The notes under the pieces are model-generated. The model had not been told where the DNA came from, ran no database searches, and saw only the letters and a program-made list of their open reading frames with translations. Made by a program: the position numbers and the translations under genes. Below, piece by piece: positions 10,840 to 19,193 of a stretch of DNA of 64,000 bases. Each line of letters begins with the position of its first letter. The first letter of the stretch is position 1. Source of the DNA: Alkalisalibacterium limincola (GTDB taxonomy: Bacteria > Pseudomonadota > Gammaproteobacteria > Xanthomonadales > Xanthomonadaceae); the NCBI RefSeq assembly GCF_008017755.1, contig NZ_VRTS01000003.1, forward strand, positions 310,001 through 374,000, written 5' to 3'.

Positions 10840-11979
10840 TCAACCTTCAGATCTTTCACTCGAACCAGCTAGGACACCCAAGAACCCCTCCAGTTCTTCA
10901 GCTAGCGCCAAGCCATTGCTGCTATTTGCGAAGAACACGACGCCGTAGCCCTGTGCTGGGATGACCATGAAGTAAGCATTGGCATGCTCGTTAACACCGC
11001 CATGAGCGTATTTCATGCCTGCTTCGGTACTTGAGCGCCCAAATCCAAGTGCCCACGATTCGATCCCAAACGACGTCCGGATCGGCTGGTCATCTGGCAG
11101 CACCACCTGCTCTGAGAGCATCTCAGCGTAGGTATCCGGTTCCAAGCCACGGCCTTCGATCACCGCGAGTGCAAACTTCGCAAGATCTTCCGCGTTGCTG
11201 TGCAGACTATGAGCTCCGCCGAATACCGAAAGATCCGTGTACCAGCGATCTTCTTCGGCCACTCCTGCTTCGTGCCCGTATGCTTTGTGAGCATCCCAGT
11301 GAGCATTACGGGTAAACGAGGAATGGGTCATCTCCAGGGGAACAGCTACACGTTCTTGGAAGACGTCTTCAAGCGTTCTGGGTGTCACGCCGTTAAGATG
11401 AGCCACGACGGCAACCAAGTACTCATAAGCCTCGCCCGAGTAGCCGAACTCTGTACCTGGGTCGAACTTGATGTCCAGCTTCCCGTCTTCCTCCAAGAAG
11501 CGCCAGTTGGGCAGGCCAGTTTGGTGAGAGAGCGCCATGCGCGCCGTGATGCTTCTATAGCGTTCATCGTGCTCAAGCTCCGGAAGAGGCAAGTACTCAT
11601 GCATGGGGCGATCGAGGTCCAGTGTGCCGTCTTCCACCATCGTCATCACAAAGTATGCGAACACCGCTTTGGATATAGATGCTGCCTCGAACACAGTTTC
11701 CGGCCCCACGGGCTCAGCAGTATCTGCACGCACGACGCCAAAACTGCGAAGGTAGGAAATGTCGCCTTTGCTAATCACTGCAACCGATAGGCCTGGAATC
11801 TGAAGCTCCTCCATCTTGGAAAGCAGGAACTCGTCCATGGCAGGGCTGGGGATCGGAGTGCCGTCGAGCCTTGTAAGTTCAAGAGTAGCATTTTCATTCG
11901 AGACAGGCGTTTGGAACTCTGCGTTGCAGCCCAACAGGACGGCAAAGCAGAAAATAGTGATGACAGACTTAAAATTCAT
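10840..11979 (-). CDS. CubicO-type serine hydrolase, predicted lipoprotein
   Basis: Class C beta-lactamase/CubicO-family serine hydrolase, 379 residues. ATG 11979 is chosen because it gives a lipoprotein signal: FCFAVLLGC with the lipobox Cys near residue 18. Active-site motifs: SISK (AASISKAVFA), YSG (FGYSGEAYEYL) and HGG (YAHGGVNEHA). A family-specific phrase SHQTGLPNW precedes the Tyr motif and recurs as NHQTGFPNW in the hydrolase at 17746-18852, so the two are related. G+C is plainly lower than in the core genes, consistent with horizontal origin. The gene stops 45 bases before repeat copy 3. Substrate unknown (esterase, peptidase or amidase are all possible). Confidence 0.85.
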   Translation of the reverse strand: MNFKSVITIFCFAVLLGCNAEFQTPVSNENATLELTRLDGTPIPSPAMDEFLLSKMEELQIPGLSVAVISKGDISYLRSFGVVRADTAEPVGPETVFEAASISKAVFAYFVMTMVEDGTLDLDRPMHEYLPLPELEHDERYRSITARMALSHQTGLPNWRFLEEDGKLDIKFDPGTEFGYSGEAYEYLVAVVAHLNGVTPRTLEDVFQERVAVPLEMTHSSFTRNAHWDAHKAYGHEAGVAEEDRWYTDLSVFGGAHSLHSNAEDLAKFALAVIEGRGLEPDTYAEMLSEQVVLPDDQPIRTSFGIESWALGFGRSSTEAGMKYAHGGVNEHANAYFMVIPAQGYGVVFFANSSNGLALAEELEGFLGVLAGSSERSEG

Positions 11980-12043
11980 ATTGTGGCGTTCCGTGGATGG
12001 TGTGTATGGCGGGACATTGCTTGCAGCAAACAATCGAATCACA

Positions 12044-12823
12044 TCAAGGAACGCTCACACTTCCTCTGACGTTTTCGTGACTGTAGTTCCCAAGTGTTTT
12101 TCGTCGGAGCGTTAAGTCGCCACCGACATCATTCACGGTAAGCGTCCCCCACCCCAACTTGCGTACAAACACACTTCCATCCACGTGTTTTAAAGTTGCC
12201 CCACCTAGTCCGATCTTCCCGATTTCGACGTCTCCGAGCACGCGTTCAGCCGAGAGCTGCCCCAAGCCAACCGAGTCGACAGTTAGGCTCCCGATGTCCT
12301 GCGCGTCCAAGTGACCGCCTCCCAGGCTCGCAACAACCGCGCCTTGAATGTTCGTCAATTCCAGCTGACCTAACCCGACCTGCGCGTGCACAGCGGCTAC
12401 GTTGTTGATCGAGACTTGGCCCAATCCCAACTCGAGATCGACTAGTGAACGTGCAGGGATACTGCCTTGGATGTCGAAATAGGCGTAGTTGCTAGTGCCG
12501 TCACGCAACCATCGGGGTACCGCGCTTGACGCCCCCCGGGTTGTGCGAATTTCTATCCCGACTCGCCCTTCCCCGGACGATACTTGTCGAATGTCCAACG
12601 CCTCAAGGCGTTTTCGTGTTGAGGCGCATTTCCGTACGGTGAGCACGCCATCGGAGTGATCGCTTCCAGTCAGCCGCACGCGATCGACACCCAGCTTCAG
12701 ATGTAAAGCCGTCAGGGTCTCCGCATCTAAGTTAAGAGTAGAAGTCGAACTCTCAGCGCACTGTTGCTCAGCAAAAGCCAGCGACGGTACCAACACTAGA
12801 ATGGGTATCAAAATTTTGAACAT
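12044..12823 (-). CDS. Exported DUF4097-like beta-strand repeat protein
   Basis: Exported protein of 259 residues. ATG 12823 gives MFKILIPILVLVPSLAFAE, a clear signal peptide. The mature part consists of short repeated beta-strand units rich in G and L (LELGLGQVSINNV, AQVGLGQLELTNI, DSVGLGQLSAERV, KIGLGGATLKHV, KLGWGTLTVNDVGG), the pattern of DUF4097/putative auto-adhesin solenoids. It probably folds as a beta-helix in the periplasm or at the surface. It is upstream of the CubicO lipoprotein gene on the same strand with a 64-base gap and has the same lower G+C, so the two may be one transcription unit and one imported segment. No function can be assigned. Confidence 0.7.
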   Translation of the reverse strand: MFKILIPILVLVPSLAFAEQQCAESSTSTLNLDAETLTALHLKLGVDRVRLTGSDHSDGVLTVRKCASTRKRLEALDIRQVSSGEGRVGIEIRTTRGASSAVPRWLRDGTSNYAYFDIQGSIPARSLVDLELGLGQVSINNVAAVHAQVGLGQLELTNIQGAVVASLGGGHLDAQDIGSLTVDSVGLGQLSAERVLGDVEIGKIGLGGATLKHVDGSVFVRKLGWGTLTVNDVGGDLTLRRKTLGNYSHENVRGSVSVP

Positions 12824-13259
12824 GTTTATCTCTGGTAGTGGTGAGCACACACGCGGAAGAATGCGGGATCTACAGGCGATTCCTCACGCCCGGCGCCCCG
12901 TGTTATGTATGTGGTGGTGTAGTGCACCATATCACCATCGCTGAGGCTGTCAACCCGGGGGGCCTTCATCGGCCCTCCCTGCGCGACACCACGCGGGGAG
13001 CGGGTAGACACGACGAGCTGTAAGTCGCTCTGCCAGCTCAAGAACATCTATGGGGTCGCGCAGCGACAGAGGACCCAAGCTCTCGGAAACTGCTTCGGGT
13101 CGCCAGGCGACTGACGGCCAGAAGGGGGCGTTCGATTCGAAATTGCAGGCCACTGGCGAGCCTCATGGATGTGAAAGCGAGGAGCACGTCACTGGTGTCC
13201 GCTACCCGGCGACTCGCGCGTTCGAGCCTGTTACCAGAGACTGACCGAGTAGATCCGGG
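12824..13259. other. Non-coding stretch between divergent genes, with one dispersed repeat
   Basis: About 435 bases between the starts of the leftward DUF4097-like gene and the rightward adenylation-domain gene. Open frames here lack domains or signals. It must carry both promoters and holds repeat copy 4. Confidence 0.5.
13114..13136 (+). repeat. Dispersed GGCCAGAAGCGG repeat, copy 4
   Basis: acggccagaagggggcgttc, with one substitution pair in the core relative to the other copies. Located about 125 bases upstream of the adenylation-domain gene. Confidence 0.6.
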
Positions 13260-14915
13260 ATGAGTGTTATCAACGTCGACGGCGGAAGCGGCCCGGTCCG
13301 CGCAGCGCCCCGGGATTCGACCGCGCCACTGGCGCTCGGTCAGAAGGAACGCTGGTTGGCGGCCTCGTCGAGTGGCCCTGCCCTCTCGGTCCCGCGTGAA
13401 ATGCGGCTCGACGACTTCGTACTTCGCCACCTTTCCCCGGACCAGGAAATCATCTGCGGTGCCGATCGCCATGATGGTCGGCAGCTGCGCCAGGCGGTCG
13501 AGGCGTTGTCGTCCATGCTGCAAGCGCGCGGGATTCGACGCGACTGCCGGGTCGGCATATGCCTGGAGCGCGGATTCTGGATGCTGGCAGCACCCTTGGC
13601 GGTCATGCGCGCCGGCGCCTGCTACGTGCCGATGGACCCGCTGTTCCCCGAGGCGCGCCTGTCCATGATCGCTGATGATGCTTCGCTGGATCTGCTGATC
13701 ACGACCGCGGAAGAGGTCCACTGGGCAGGGAGTGTGCGTCTGCTGGATCCCACCACCGTGCAACATCACGGCAGAACGGCCCAAGCGGCGCCATCCGAGG
13801 TCCAGGGCAACGACAGTGCCCGGGAACCGGCCTACCTGATCTACACATCAGGCTCCACGGGACGTCCAAAGGGCGTAGTGCTGAGCCATCATTCGGTGGT
13901 CAATTTCCTGATGACGATGCGTGAGCGTCCGGGACTGGCCCGGAGCGATACGATGGGCGCACTGACAACCCTGTCCTTCGACATCGCTGTGCTCGAGCTC
14001 TTCCTGCCGCTGCTGGCGGGCGCACGTCTCGTGATCCTCGATTTGAGCGACCCGCTGGAGATCATGCAGGCCATCGAGCGTGAGCAGATCACCGTTATCC
14101 AGGCGACGCCACCGACCTGGATCGGCCTGATCGGCGAAGGCTGGCAGGGTCGACCGGATTTCCGTGTGCTGGTGGGTGGCGAATCCCTGGCGCCGGATCT
14201 GGCGCGACAGTTGCTCGAGCGCGCAGCCGAAGTGTGGAACCTCTACGGTCCCACGGAGACCACCGTGTGGTCGACGCTGTGGAAGGTACGCGAGCCAGAA
14301 GCCGGAATCCGCATCGGCCGGCCGGTTGCCAACACACACATCCTCCTGCTCGACGATCAATTGGAACCCTGTACACCAGGACAGCCAGGCGAGATCTGCA
14401 TCGGTGGCGCAGGCGTCGCCCTGGGATACCTCGATCGCCCAGAGTTGACCGCCGCGCGTTTCATCCCCGACCCCACGGACGTTGACCCGAGCGCCCGACT
14501 GTATCGAAGCGGGGACGTGGGGCGGTGGGACCCTCGTGGCGAACTCGAGCACCTGGGCCGGATTGATTTCCAGCTCAAGATCCGCGGCTACAGGGTGGAA
14601 CCCGGAGAAATCGAAGTCCGGCTCCGCGAGCACCCCGACGTCGACCAGGCGGTCGTCGTCGCGCGCGAGTTCGGCGCCAACGACATCCGCCTCGTGGCCT
14701 ACCTGACACCCGCCTCCGGGCGTGACACGGACGTGGCGGCGTTGCGGCGGCATCTCGCACAGTGGCTTCCCGCTTACATGCGGCCCCAACACCTGGCGGT
14801 GCTGCCCGCGTTGCCGCTTACGCCCAACGGCAAGATCGACCGACGCGCCCTGCCCAACCCCATTGGACTGCAGCGGGCCCCGAAGCCGGACGGAAACCTC
14901 CGTTCCGCGGAGTGA
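13260..14915 (+). CDS. Stand-alone amino-acid adenylation (NRPS A) domain
   Basis: Activates an amino acid as aminoacyl-AMP; 551 residues, just one A domain. Core motifs in order: A3 YTSGSTGRPKG (about residue 196), A4 LSFDIAVLELF, A5 NLYGPTETT, A7 YRSGDVGRW, A8 GRIDFQLKIRGYRVEPGEIE and A10 NGKIDRRALP with the catalytic Lys. The protein ends 23 residues after A10 with no peptidyl-carrier (T) domain, condensation domain or thioesterase, and none is encoded nearby. Read against the GrsA positions by eye, the specificity code is approximately D-I-L-Q-V-G-L-V-W-K, close to glycine-type codes as I remember them. It may act in trans on a free carrier protein, or be the remnant of a lost NRPS. Flanked by repeat copies 4 and 5. 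Confidence 0.85.
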   Translation: MSVINVDGGSGPVRAAPRDSTAPLALGQKERWLAASSSGPALSVPREMRLDDFVLRHLSPDQEIICGADRHDGRQLRQAVEALSSMLQARGIRRDCRVGICLERGFWMLAAPLAVMRAGACYVPMDPLFPEARLSMIADDASLDLLITTAEEVHWAGSVRLLDPTTVQHHGRTAQAAPSEVQGNDSAREPAYLIYTSGSTGRPKGVVLSHHSVVNFLMTMRERPGLARSDTMGALTTLSFDIAVLELFLPLLAGARLVILDLSDPLEIMQAIEREQITVIQATPPTWIGLIGEGWQGRPDFRVLVGGESLAPDLARQLLERAAEVWNLYGPTETTVWSTLWKVREPEAGIRIGRPVANTHILLLDDQLEPCTPGQPGEICIGGAGVALGYLDRPELTAARFIPDPTDVDPSARLYRSGDVGRWDPRGELEHLGRIDFQLKIRGYRVEPGEIEVRLREHPDVDQAVVVAREFGANDIRLVAYLTPASGRDTDVAALRRHLAQWLPAYMRPQHLAVLPALPLTPNGKIDRRALPNPIGLQRAPKPDGNLRSAE

Positions 14916-14990
14916 TGGGCGCGAACGCGACTCGCGCGTGCTCCCAACGCCCGCTCACGGGCGACACCAGCTCACGGCTTCGGCACCCTG

Positions 14991-15010
14991 CGGCCAGAAG
15001 CGGCCGGTGG
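14991..15010 (+). repeat. Dispersed GGCCAGAAGCGG repeat, copy 5
   Basis: cggccagaagcggccggtgg, same core as copies 2 and 6. It lies 76 bases after the adenylation-domain stop and 50 bases beyond the 3' end of the small leftward membrane protein gene. Confidence 0.7.
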
Positions 15011-15060
15011 CGCGAAGCACCACGGTCGTCCAAGTGTGTGCTCTCGATACCACGGGGAAG

Positions 15061-15243
15061 TCAGCGCTTCCTCAAAAGCCTGACGATGTATCGGCCTGCT
15101 CCCGCGAAGACGCCAAACATTCCTACTGCGATACCGAGGAACGCGAGGGCTTTGCCCGCGTAGACAAATCCACTGGACGCAACGGCCAACCCCGTCATCG
15201 CGACGAGCCACCCTGACAAAGCCACCTTGAAATAGACGTCCAT
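15061..15243 (-). CDS. Small two-helix membrane protein
   Basis: 60 residues, almost entirely hydrophobic with two predicted membrane helices (about residues 6-25, VALSGWLVAMTGLAVASSGF; and 28-50, GKALAFLGIAVGMFGVFAG) and a basic tail RYIVRLLRKR, which would put the C terminus in the cytoplasm. A GAGG lies seven bases upstream of ATG 15243, supporting a real gene. It stands alone between repeat copies 5 and 6 on the opposite strand to the adenylation gene. No family recognised. Confidence 0.55.
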   Translation of the reverse strand: MDVYFKVALSGWLVAMTGLAVASSGFVYAGKALAFLGIAVGMFGVFAGAGRYIVRLLRKR

Positions 15244-15309
15244 TCTTTATCCTCTGCACATTTTGCCCAGCAGGCAATCAACGCACACGTGCCGAGACTG
15301 CAGGCGAGC

Positions 15310-15330
15310 TTTGGCCAGAAGCGGCCGGTC
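15310..15330 (+). repeat. Dispersed GGCCAGAAGCGG repeat, copy 6
   Basis: tttggccagaagcggccggt. Lies 35 bases before the point where the truncated TetR coding sequence becomes recognisable. Confidence 0.7.
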
Positions 15331-15364
15331 TACTCATCGCTCTTCACGAGCGCGAGCGGCGGCC

Positions 15365-15574
15365 GAGGTGCGCGACCTCAACCTGCTGCCGCAACTGCCG
15401 ATGGACAGCCTGCAACTGATCTGCGGCTTGGTCGTTACCACCATGATGAACGCGGCCACCGACATCCTCGACCTGCACGCCGACCAGCCCCGAGCCGAGC
15501 AGGATCTCACCGAGGACTTCGTCAAGCAGCTGCGACTGATCTTCCTCGGTGCGCGCAGCTGGAAAGCGAACTGA
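15365..15574 (+). pseudogene. C-terminal remnant of a TetR/AcrR family regulator
   Basis: The plus-strand frame ending at TGA 15574 encodes about 69 residues that look like the ligand-binding end of a TetR/AcrR regulator: LPMDSLQLICGLVVTTMMNA, then DQPRAEQDLTEDFV and LRLIFLGARSWK. The DNA-binding helix-turn-helix half and the start are absent; upstream sequence is repeat copy 6 and unrelated DNA. The gene has therefore been cut off at its 5' side rather than frameshifted. The family assignment rests on my recollection of TetR C-terminal sequences and is good but not certain. Confidence 0.65.
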
Positions 15575-15642
15575 GTTGCGACTGAGAGCGAGACTGCCAA
15601 AGTCGAAGACCCGCACTGCTCCCTGAATCACAAGCGCGCTAC

Positions 15643-16401
15643 TCAGTCCTCGCGAGGGTGAAAGATCATCGGGTCCAACTCGACGGTCTCCGCGCCCACG
15701 AACAGGTCCTCAGGAACAGGTTCGCAAGGTGGGGCCGCGTGAAGCGCTGCGACCAGCGCCTCCTCAACCGGCTCTCCCCCCGTACCGACGACAGACACTA
15801 CCTGGCCCGATGTGTCGACAGTGATGGTCACGGCATTTTTCCGTTCCAACCAGACCGTCGGCTTCCACCACGACACGTCGAAGCGACACCGCTGCTTGTA
15901 CTCCGCCTGTTGTCTTGGAATTCCGACGTTTGCGTGCCATTGCTTCTCGAAGTAGGCGTCCTGATGCACGCGTCGCACCGCGGCCAGACGCGCAGCCGCC
16001 GCCTCGGGCGATTCAACGCTGGGTGCATGGAACACCATGCTGACCTCACGTTGAAAGACGTCCTCGAAGCCTTCGTACGGGAGAGGGTCGGAGCGGTAGA
16101 CGGCTTCAGTGATGGCGGTCCGGCCGGCCTGGTCGAATTCGCAGTTCGACAGGAAATCGACGTCCAGGACGGTTCCACCCGGCAGCTGGGTTATCCGGGC
16201 TGAGCAACTTGAACTCGGGACCAGTGCAGTGCTCCCCAGGCTACTCAACCACTCCCTCTGGATGACGGAGTGGATCACCCATGCGTATTCACTGACCGCA
16301 GGGTCGGGAGGCTGGGCACGGGCGGAACCCGCGATAGCCGAAACGAGCACCAGGAACGCCAACGAAGTGGCTCTCATCGCGAAAAGCACCTGCTGCTCCA
16401 T
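15643..16401 (-). CDS. Exported TolA/TonB C-terminal-domain-like protein
   Basis: 252-residue exported protein: signal peptide in ATSLAFLVLVSAIAGSARAQ, then about residues 40-130 with the TolA C-terminal pattern (YAWVIHSVIQREW, SCSARITQLPGGTVLDVDFL, FDQAGRTAITEAVYRSDPLP, FQREVSMVFHAP). This domain in TolA binds the TonB-box partner or Pal/TolB side of the Tol-Pal system. The remaining about 110 residues form a second domain with a partly similar layout (CRFDVSWWKPTVWLERKNAV, VTITVDTSGQVVSVVGTGGEP). ATG 16401 has an AGAGG five bases upstream; ATG 16377 is an alternative. No tol genes are near, so it is an orphan paralog. Confidence 0.65.
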   Translation of the reverse strand: MEQQVLFAMRATSLAFLVLVSAIAGSARAQPPDPAVSEYAWVIHSVIQREWLSSLGSTALVPSSSCSARITQLPGGTVLDVDFLSNCEFDQAGRTAITEAVYRSDPLPYEGFEDVFQREVSMVFHAPSVESPEAAAARLAAVRRVHQDAYFEKQWHANVGIPRQQAEYKQRCRFDVSWWKPTVWLERKNAVTITVDTSGQVVSVVGTGGEPVEEALVAALHAAPPCEPVPEDLFVGAETVELDPMIFHPRED

Positions 16402-16752
16402 GCATGCCTCTGATCGGGGTGTCGTGACCAACGGTTCGCGTCTCGATTGGCGTGCAGGCAGGGAGGCTTCACGACGCGCGGGGTGAGGGTACGCGGACGA
16501 CATTTGCCGCACAAGGACCGCGTCTCGTCCACGCCCGGACAATGCACTCGTATCGGTACTGCACCACCGCAAGCATGCGCGCCACCGCACGGATTGATCG
16601 GGCATCCGCCTTCACCCTGGTGACTTGCCGTAGTCCGGACTGGCGCGTTTACTCCGGACTCCTCGACCGCTTTGGACTGGCCGGGGCGCGCGGTCGGCAC
16701 GTCGGTGTTCGGCCAAGAGCGGACTTTCCGTCAGAGCTCTTGTCCGCCGCTC
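16402..16752. other. Intergenic stretch of about 350 bases with repeat copy 7
   Basis: Between two leftward genes; no gene supported on either strand. Contains repeat copy 7 near its right end and must contain the promoter of the TolA-C-like gene near its left end. Confidence 0.5.
16707..16729 (+). repeat. Dispersed GGCCAGAAGCGG repeat, copy 7
   Basis: ttcggccaagagcggacttt. Lies 24 bases beyond the 3' end of the GIY-YIG gene. Confidence 0.7.
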
Positions 16753-17580
16753 TCAGAGGTGCGGGAGCAGCACTCCCGCGCTGAGAAGGGTCGCCTGATC
16801 CAAAAACGTGAGAATTGCTTCGTATCCAACACTCGAGAGAAGAAAGCTTTCATCACCCGGGTTCGCCGCCCCGATGAGTTGAGCCAAGCCCGCCCGCAGC
16901 AAATCCGAAGCCACGCCGTTCTCGATCACCATAGGCGCATCTTCGACGACAAGCTTCCGAGGAATCACGGCTCTAGGCTCGATGAGCACCCGATTTGCGA
17001 TCGCACTCGCCGCGAGGGCAGCCACCATTCTTTTGCTTGGCTTTCTGGGTCCCCGATGGGGAGCGCTGTGCGCCAACAGCGTAGTTGCCAGGGGCCGAAC
17101 GGGAACCGAGCTCACTTCTTCGCAAAGGCGCAGGAAGAATCGGTTCGCAATGCCACGTTCCCCTGGCGCATCCGGCCCGTGCAGTGCAGCGTCGATCCGT
17201 CGGAGAGTCTCCTCAGATAGACCAGATGTTCCTTCTCCACCGTCCGTGAGGTTTGTAAGCGGCCCGGTGCCCAGATCGTGCCGCCCAAAGGTTCGAATCA
17301 GCTCAATCTCATGTCCGAGGCATTCGGCCTCACGCTCGAAGACCTGGTGGATCCGATACCCGATGGTCGCACCGGCACGCGTAACCGCCCGGATGGTATT
17401 GAGCTTGTGTGTTCGTCCCAAGCCGAGCGCTTCGCGCTCATGATGGAAGATCCGCCTGCCCCGACCTTTCCCCACGTAGAAGGGCGTCCCATCAGGGCGG
17501 TAGAGCAAATACACGTAGAAGACCTCCCGGCCGATCTGCGCAAGCGCCTCTTCTGCCTCTGCTTTTGTGAGGACCCCCAT
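16753..17580 (-). CDS. GIY-YIG (LEM-3-like) nuclease-domain protein
   Basis: 275 residues. The N-terminal third is a GIY-YIG nuclease domain of the LEM-3-like subgroup: FYVYLLYRPDGTPFYVGKGR (about residues 20-40) carries the paired GIY/YIG-like elements, followed by HEREALGLGRTHKLNTI, and EREAECLGHEIELIRTFGR with the probable metal-binding Glu near residue 91. A TNLTDGGEGTSG phrase marks the end of the domain. The rest (about residues 125-275) is not recognised. Such proteins occur as isolated accessory genes and in integron cassettes. Start ATG 17580 matches the domain start. Exactly one gene between repeat copies 7 and 8. Confidence 0.75.
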   Translation of the reverse strand: MGVLTKAEAEEALAQIGREVFYVYLLYRPDGTPFYVGKGRGRRIFHHEREALGLGRTHKLNTIRAVTRAGATIGYRIHQVFEREAECLGHEIELIRTFGRHDLGTGPLTNLTDGGEGTSGLSEETLRRIDAALHGPDAPGERGIANRFFLRLCEEVSSVPVRPLATTLLAHSAPHRGPRKPSKRMVAALAASAIANRVLIEPRAVIPRKLVVEDAPMVIENGVASDLLRAGLAQLIGAANPGDESFLLSSVGYEAILTFLDQATLLSAGVLLPHL

Positions 17581-17673
17581 CGCCGGATCCGCTTCCTTTC
17601 CTATCCTAAGACAGCCAGCTTGGGGGAAGTATCCCGTCCAGCGTCAAGTCTTCCGGATATGCCGTGCGCCGAT

Positions 17674-17697
17674 TCCCGCCAGAAGCGGCGGGTTGAC
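17674..17697 (+). repeat. Dispersed GGCCAGAAGCGG repeat, copy 8
   Basis: tcccgccagaagcggcgggt, with compensating changes in both arms (CCCGCC and GGCGGG), which suggests that pairing of the arms is maintained. Lies 49 bases beyond the 3' end of the second CubicO gene. Confidence 0.7.
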
Positions 17698-17745
17698 CTA
17701 TGCATCGCGAAGTGGCTTCTGGATGTGTTCATCGAGAGTACCGGG

Positions 17746-18852
17746 TCAGCGAGAAGCCTGTTCACGGAGCAGAGTTACGAATTCCGGGTTCGCGCCAATC
17801 AAGTCCAGTACGGGCAAGACTGCTCGATTTCCATTCTCACTGTTCGTCAAAATGACCGTTCCACTTCCCGTCGATGGCGTCCAGTATGCGAGCGAGAACC
17901 CGTCGGTGTCGGACCCTGTATGCATGTAGTAGGGGACCCCGCCTATTACAAAAAGCGTCCAGCCGAGCGCAGGCCCGGCACTTTCTGGGCATATGGAAGC
18001 TGGAATGCCATCACACATTTGATTCAGCTGGTCTGCCTGCACACGAGCCCGCTCTGCAATCAGACCGGGGGTCAACGCGTCACGACGCATCAGAGAGATC
18101 AGGAACGTGGCGTAGTCGCCGACGTTGGTGACCAGATCATCGGCCGCGGACGGGGTTTCCCGCGTGACCGGAGGTGTCCACGTATCGTTTGAACGGCTAC
18201 TGGCTACGGCAGCAGGTGGCTCAGACCCGGCCGTGTACGTTGTAGCGGTCATTCCGAGGGGTTTGAACACCAGTCGCTGGGCATGATGGTCGATGCCAGC
18301 ACCAGTGAGGTGCCCGATGAACTTGGCGACGTACTCGTAGCCCTCACCTGAATAGCCTGCTTCGCCACCTGGATCGCTCCCGAAGCGCAAGCCGCCAGTG
18401 CTACGCCAGTTCGGGAACCCGGTCTGGTGATTCAGGGCCAGGCGGGGTGTGAGCCGCTCGTGTCGCGAATCGTCCGATAGATCGGGGTCGAGCCACGTGC
18501 TGGACATGGGCTGATCCAGCGAGAATCGGCCCTCGGCGACGAGGCGTAGGATCACCTCCGCCGACACAGGCTTCGTGAGTGAGGCGACGTTGTACCGCGT
18601 CTGCGTTGTGGCGGCCTGTCCTGGAGCACTGAGTCCCGCGGCCTGCATCGCAACGATGCGGCCACTCTCGATATGGGCAACCGAAATGCTTGCTGCCCCG
18701 CTGCGGTCGAGCACTTCGGGCAGTCCTGTCGCGAGCTTCGCGTTGATCGCTTCTTCTGCAGTTTGCTCGACACCCGGAAAAGCTGGAGAGCTGGCCCCAA
18801 CCGTTGAAGCAGCGAAGACCGCGATGGAAACAAGGACCTTGTAACGAACCAT
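17746..18852 (-). CDS. Exported CubicO-type serine hydrolase
   Basis: Class C beta-lactamase-like serine hydrolase, 368 residues, with signal peptide MVRYKVLVSIAVFAASTVGA. Active-site motifs: SLTK (VASLTKPVSA), YSG (AGYSGEGYEYV) and HTG (YYMHTGSDTDG). Shares NHQTG(F)PNW and the YSGE(A/G)YEY stretch with the lipoprotein hydrolase at 10840-11979, so they belong to one subfamily. ATG 18852 is favoured because AAAGG lies nine bases upstream and it starts the signal peptide; ATG 18870 and 18879 are alternatives. Substrate unknown. Confidence 0.82.
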   Translation of the reverse strand: MVRYKVLVSIAVFAASTVGASSPAFPGVEQTAEEAINAKLATGLPEVLDRSGAASISVAHIESGRIVAMQAAGLSAPGQAATTQTRYNVASLTKPVSAEVILRLVAEGRFSLDQPMSSTWLDPDLSDDSRHERLTPRLALNHQTGFPNWRSTGGLRFGSDPGGEAGYSGEGYEYVAKFIGHLTGAGIDHHAQRLVFKPLGMTATTYTAGSEPPAAVASSRSNDTWTPPVTRETPSAADDLVTNVGDYATFLISLMRRDALTPGLIAERARVQADQLNQMCDGIPASICPESAGPALGWTLFVIGGVPYYMHTGSDTDGFSLAYWTPSTGSGTVILTNSENGNRAVLPVLDLIGANPEFVTLLREQASR

Positions 18853-19193
18853 GGGAAAACACCTTTTCATAGCAGACACAGACTGCGCGGGCCTTCCGGC
18901 TCGCTCGATACATTTCTATCGAGATCTGCAAACGTATTGAGGGTTTGAGGCCCGAAGCATTCAGCAGACGATGAGGGCCGACAACAGAGGTGTGACGAAG
19001 TACGCCAACGAAGCGACGAGCCGCCAATACTTGCGACAGAAGCGAGGTTGAAGGTCGACCCTGGAACGTAAAGTCGATCTCGCTACCCCGGCCCCTGGGC
19101 TACGGATGCGCAGCGACGTTGCTGAGGACCGCCCAGCTTTTCGTAGACATACGGCACGTCCGCTTCGGGTCGACTCCGGCCCTCGCCCGTGAT
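18853..19193. other. Intergenic stretch of about 340 bases without a gene
   Basis: No supported gene, repeat or hairpin. It contains the promoter region of the leftward CubicO gene and the 3' flank of the VOC gene. Confidence 0.5.

Noticed and set aside
10700-18900. Integron cassette array.
   Set aside because: The repeats do not carry attC core sites (RYYYAAC/GTTRRRY) that I can see, and the recombinase lacks the extra helix characteristic of IntI. Only the cassette-like layout is kept as an observation.
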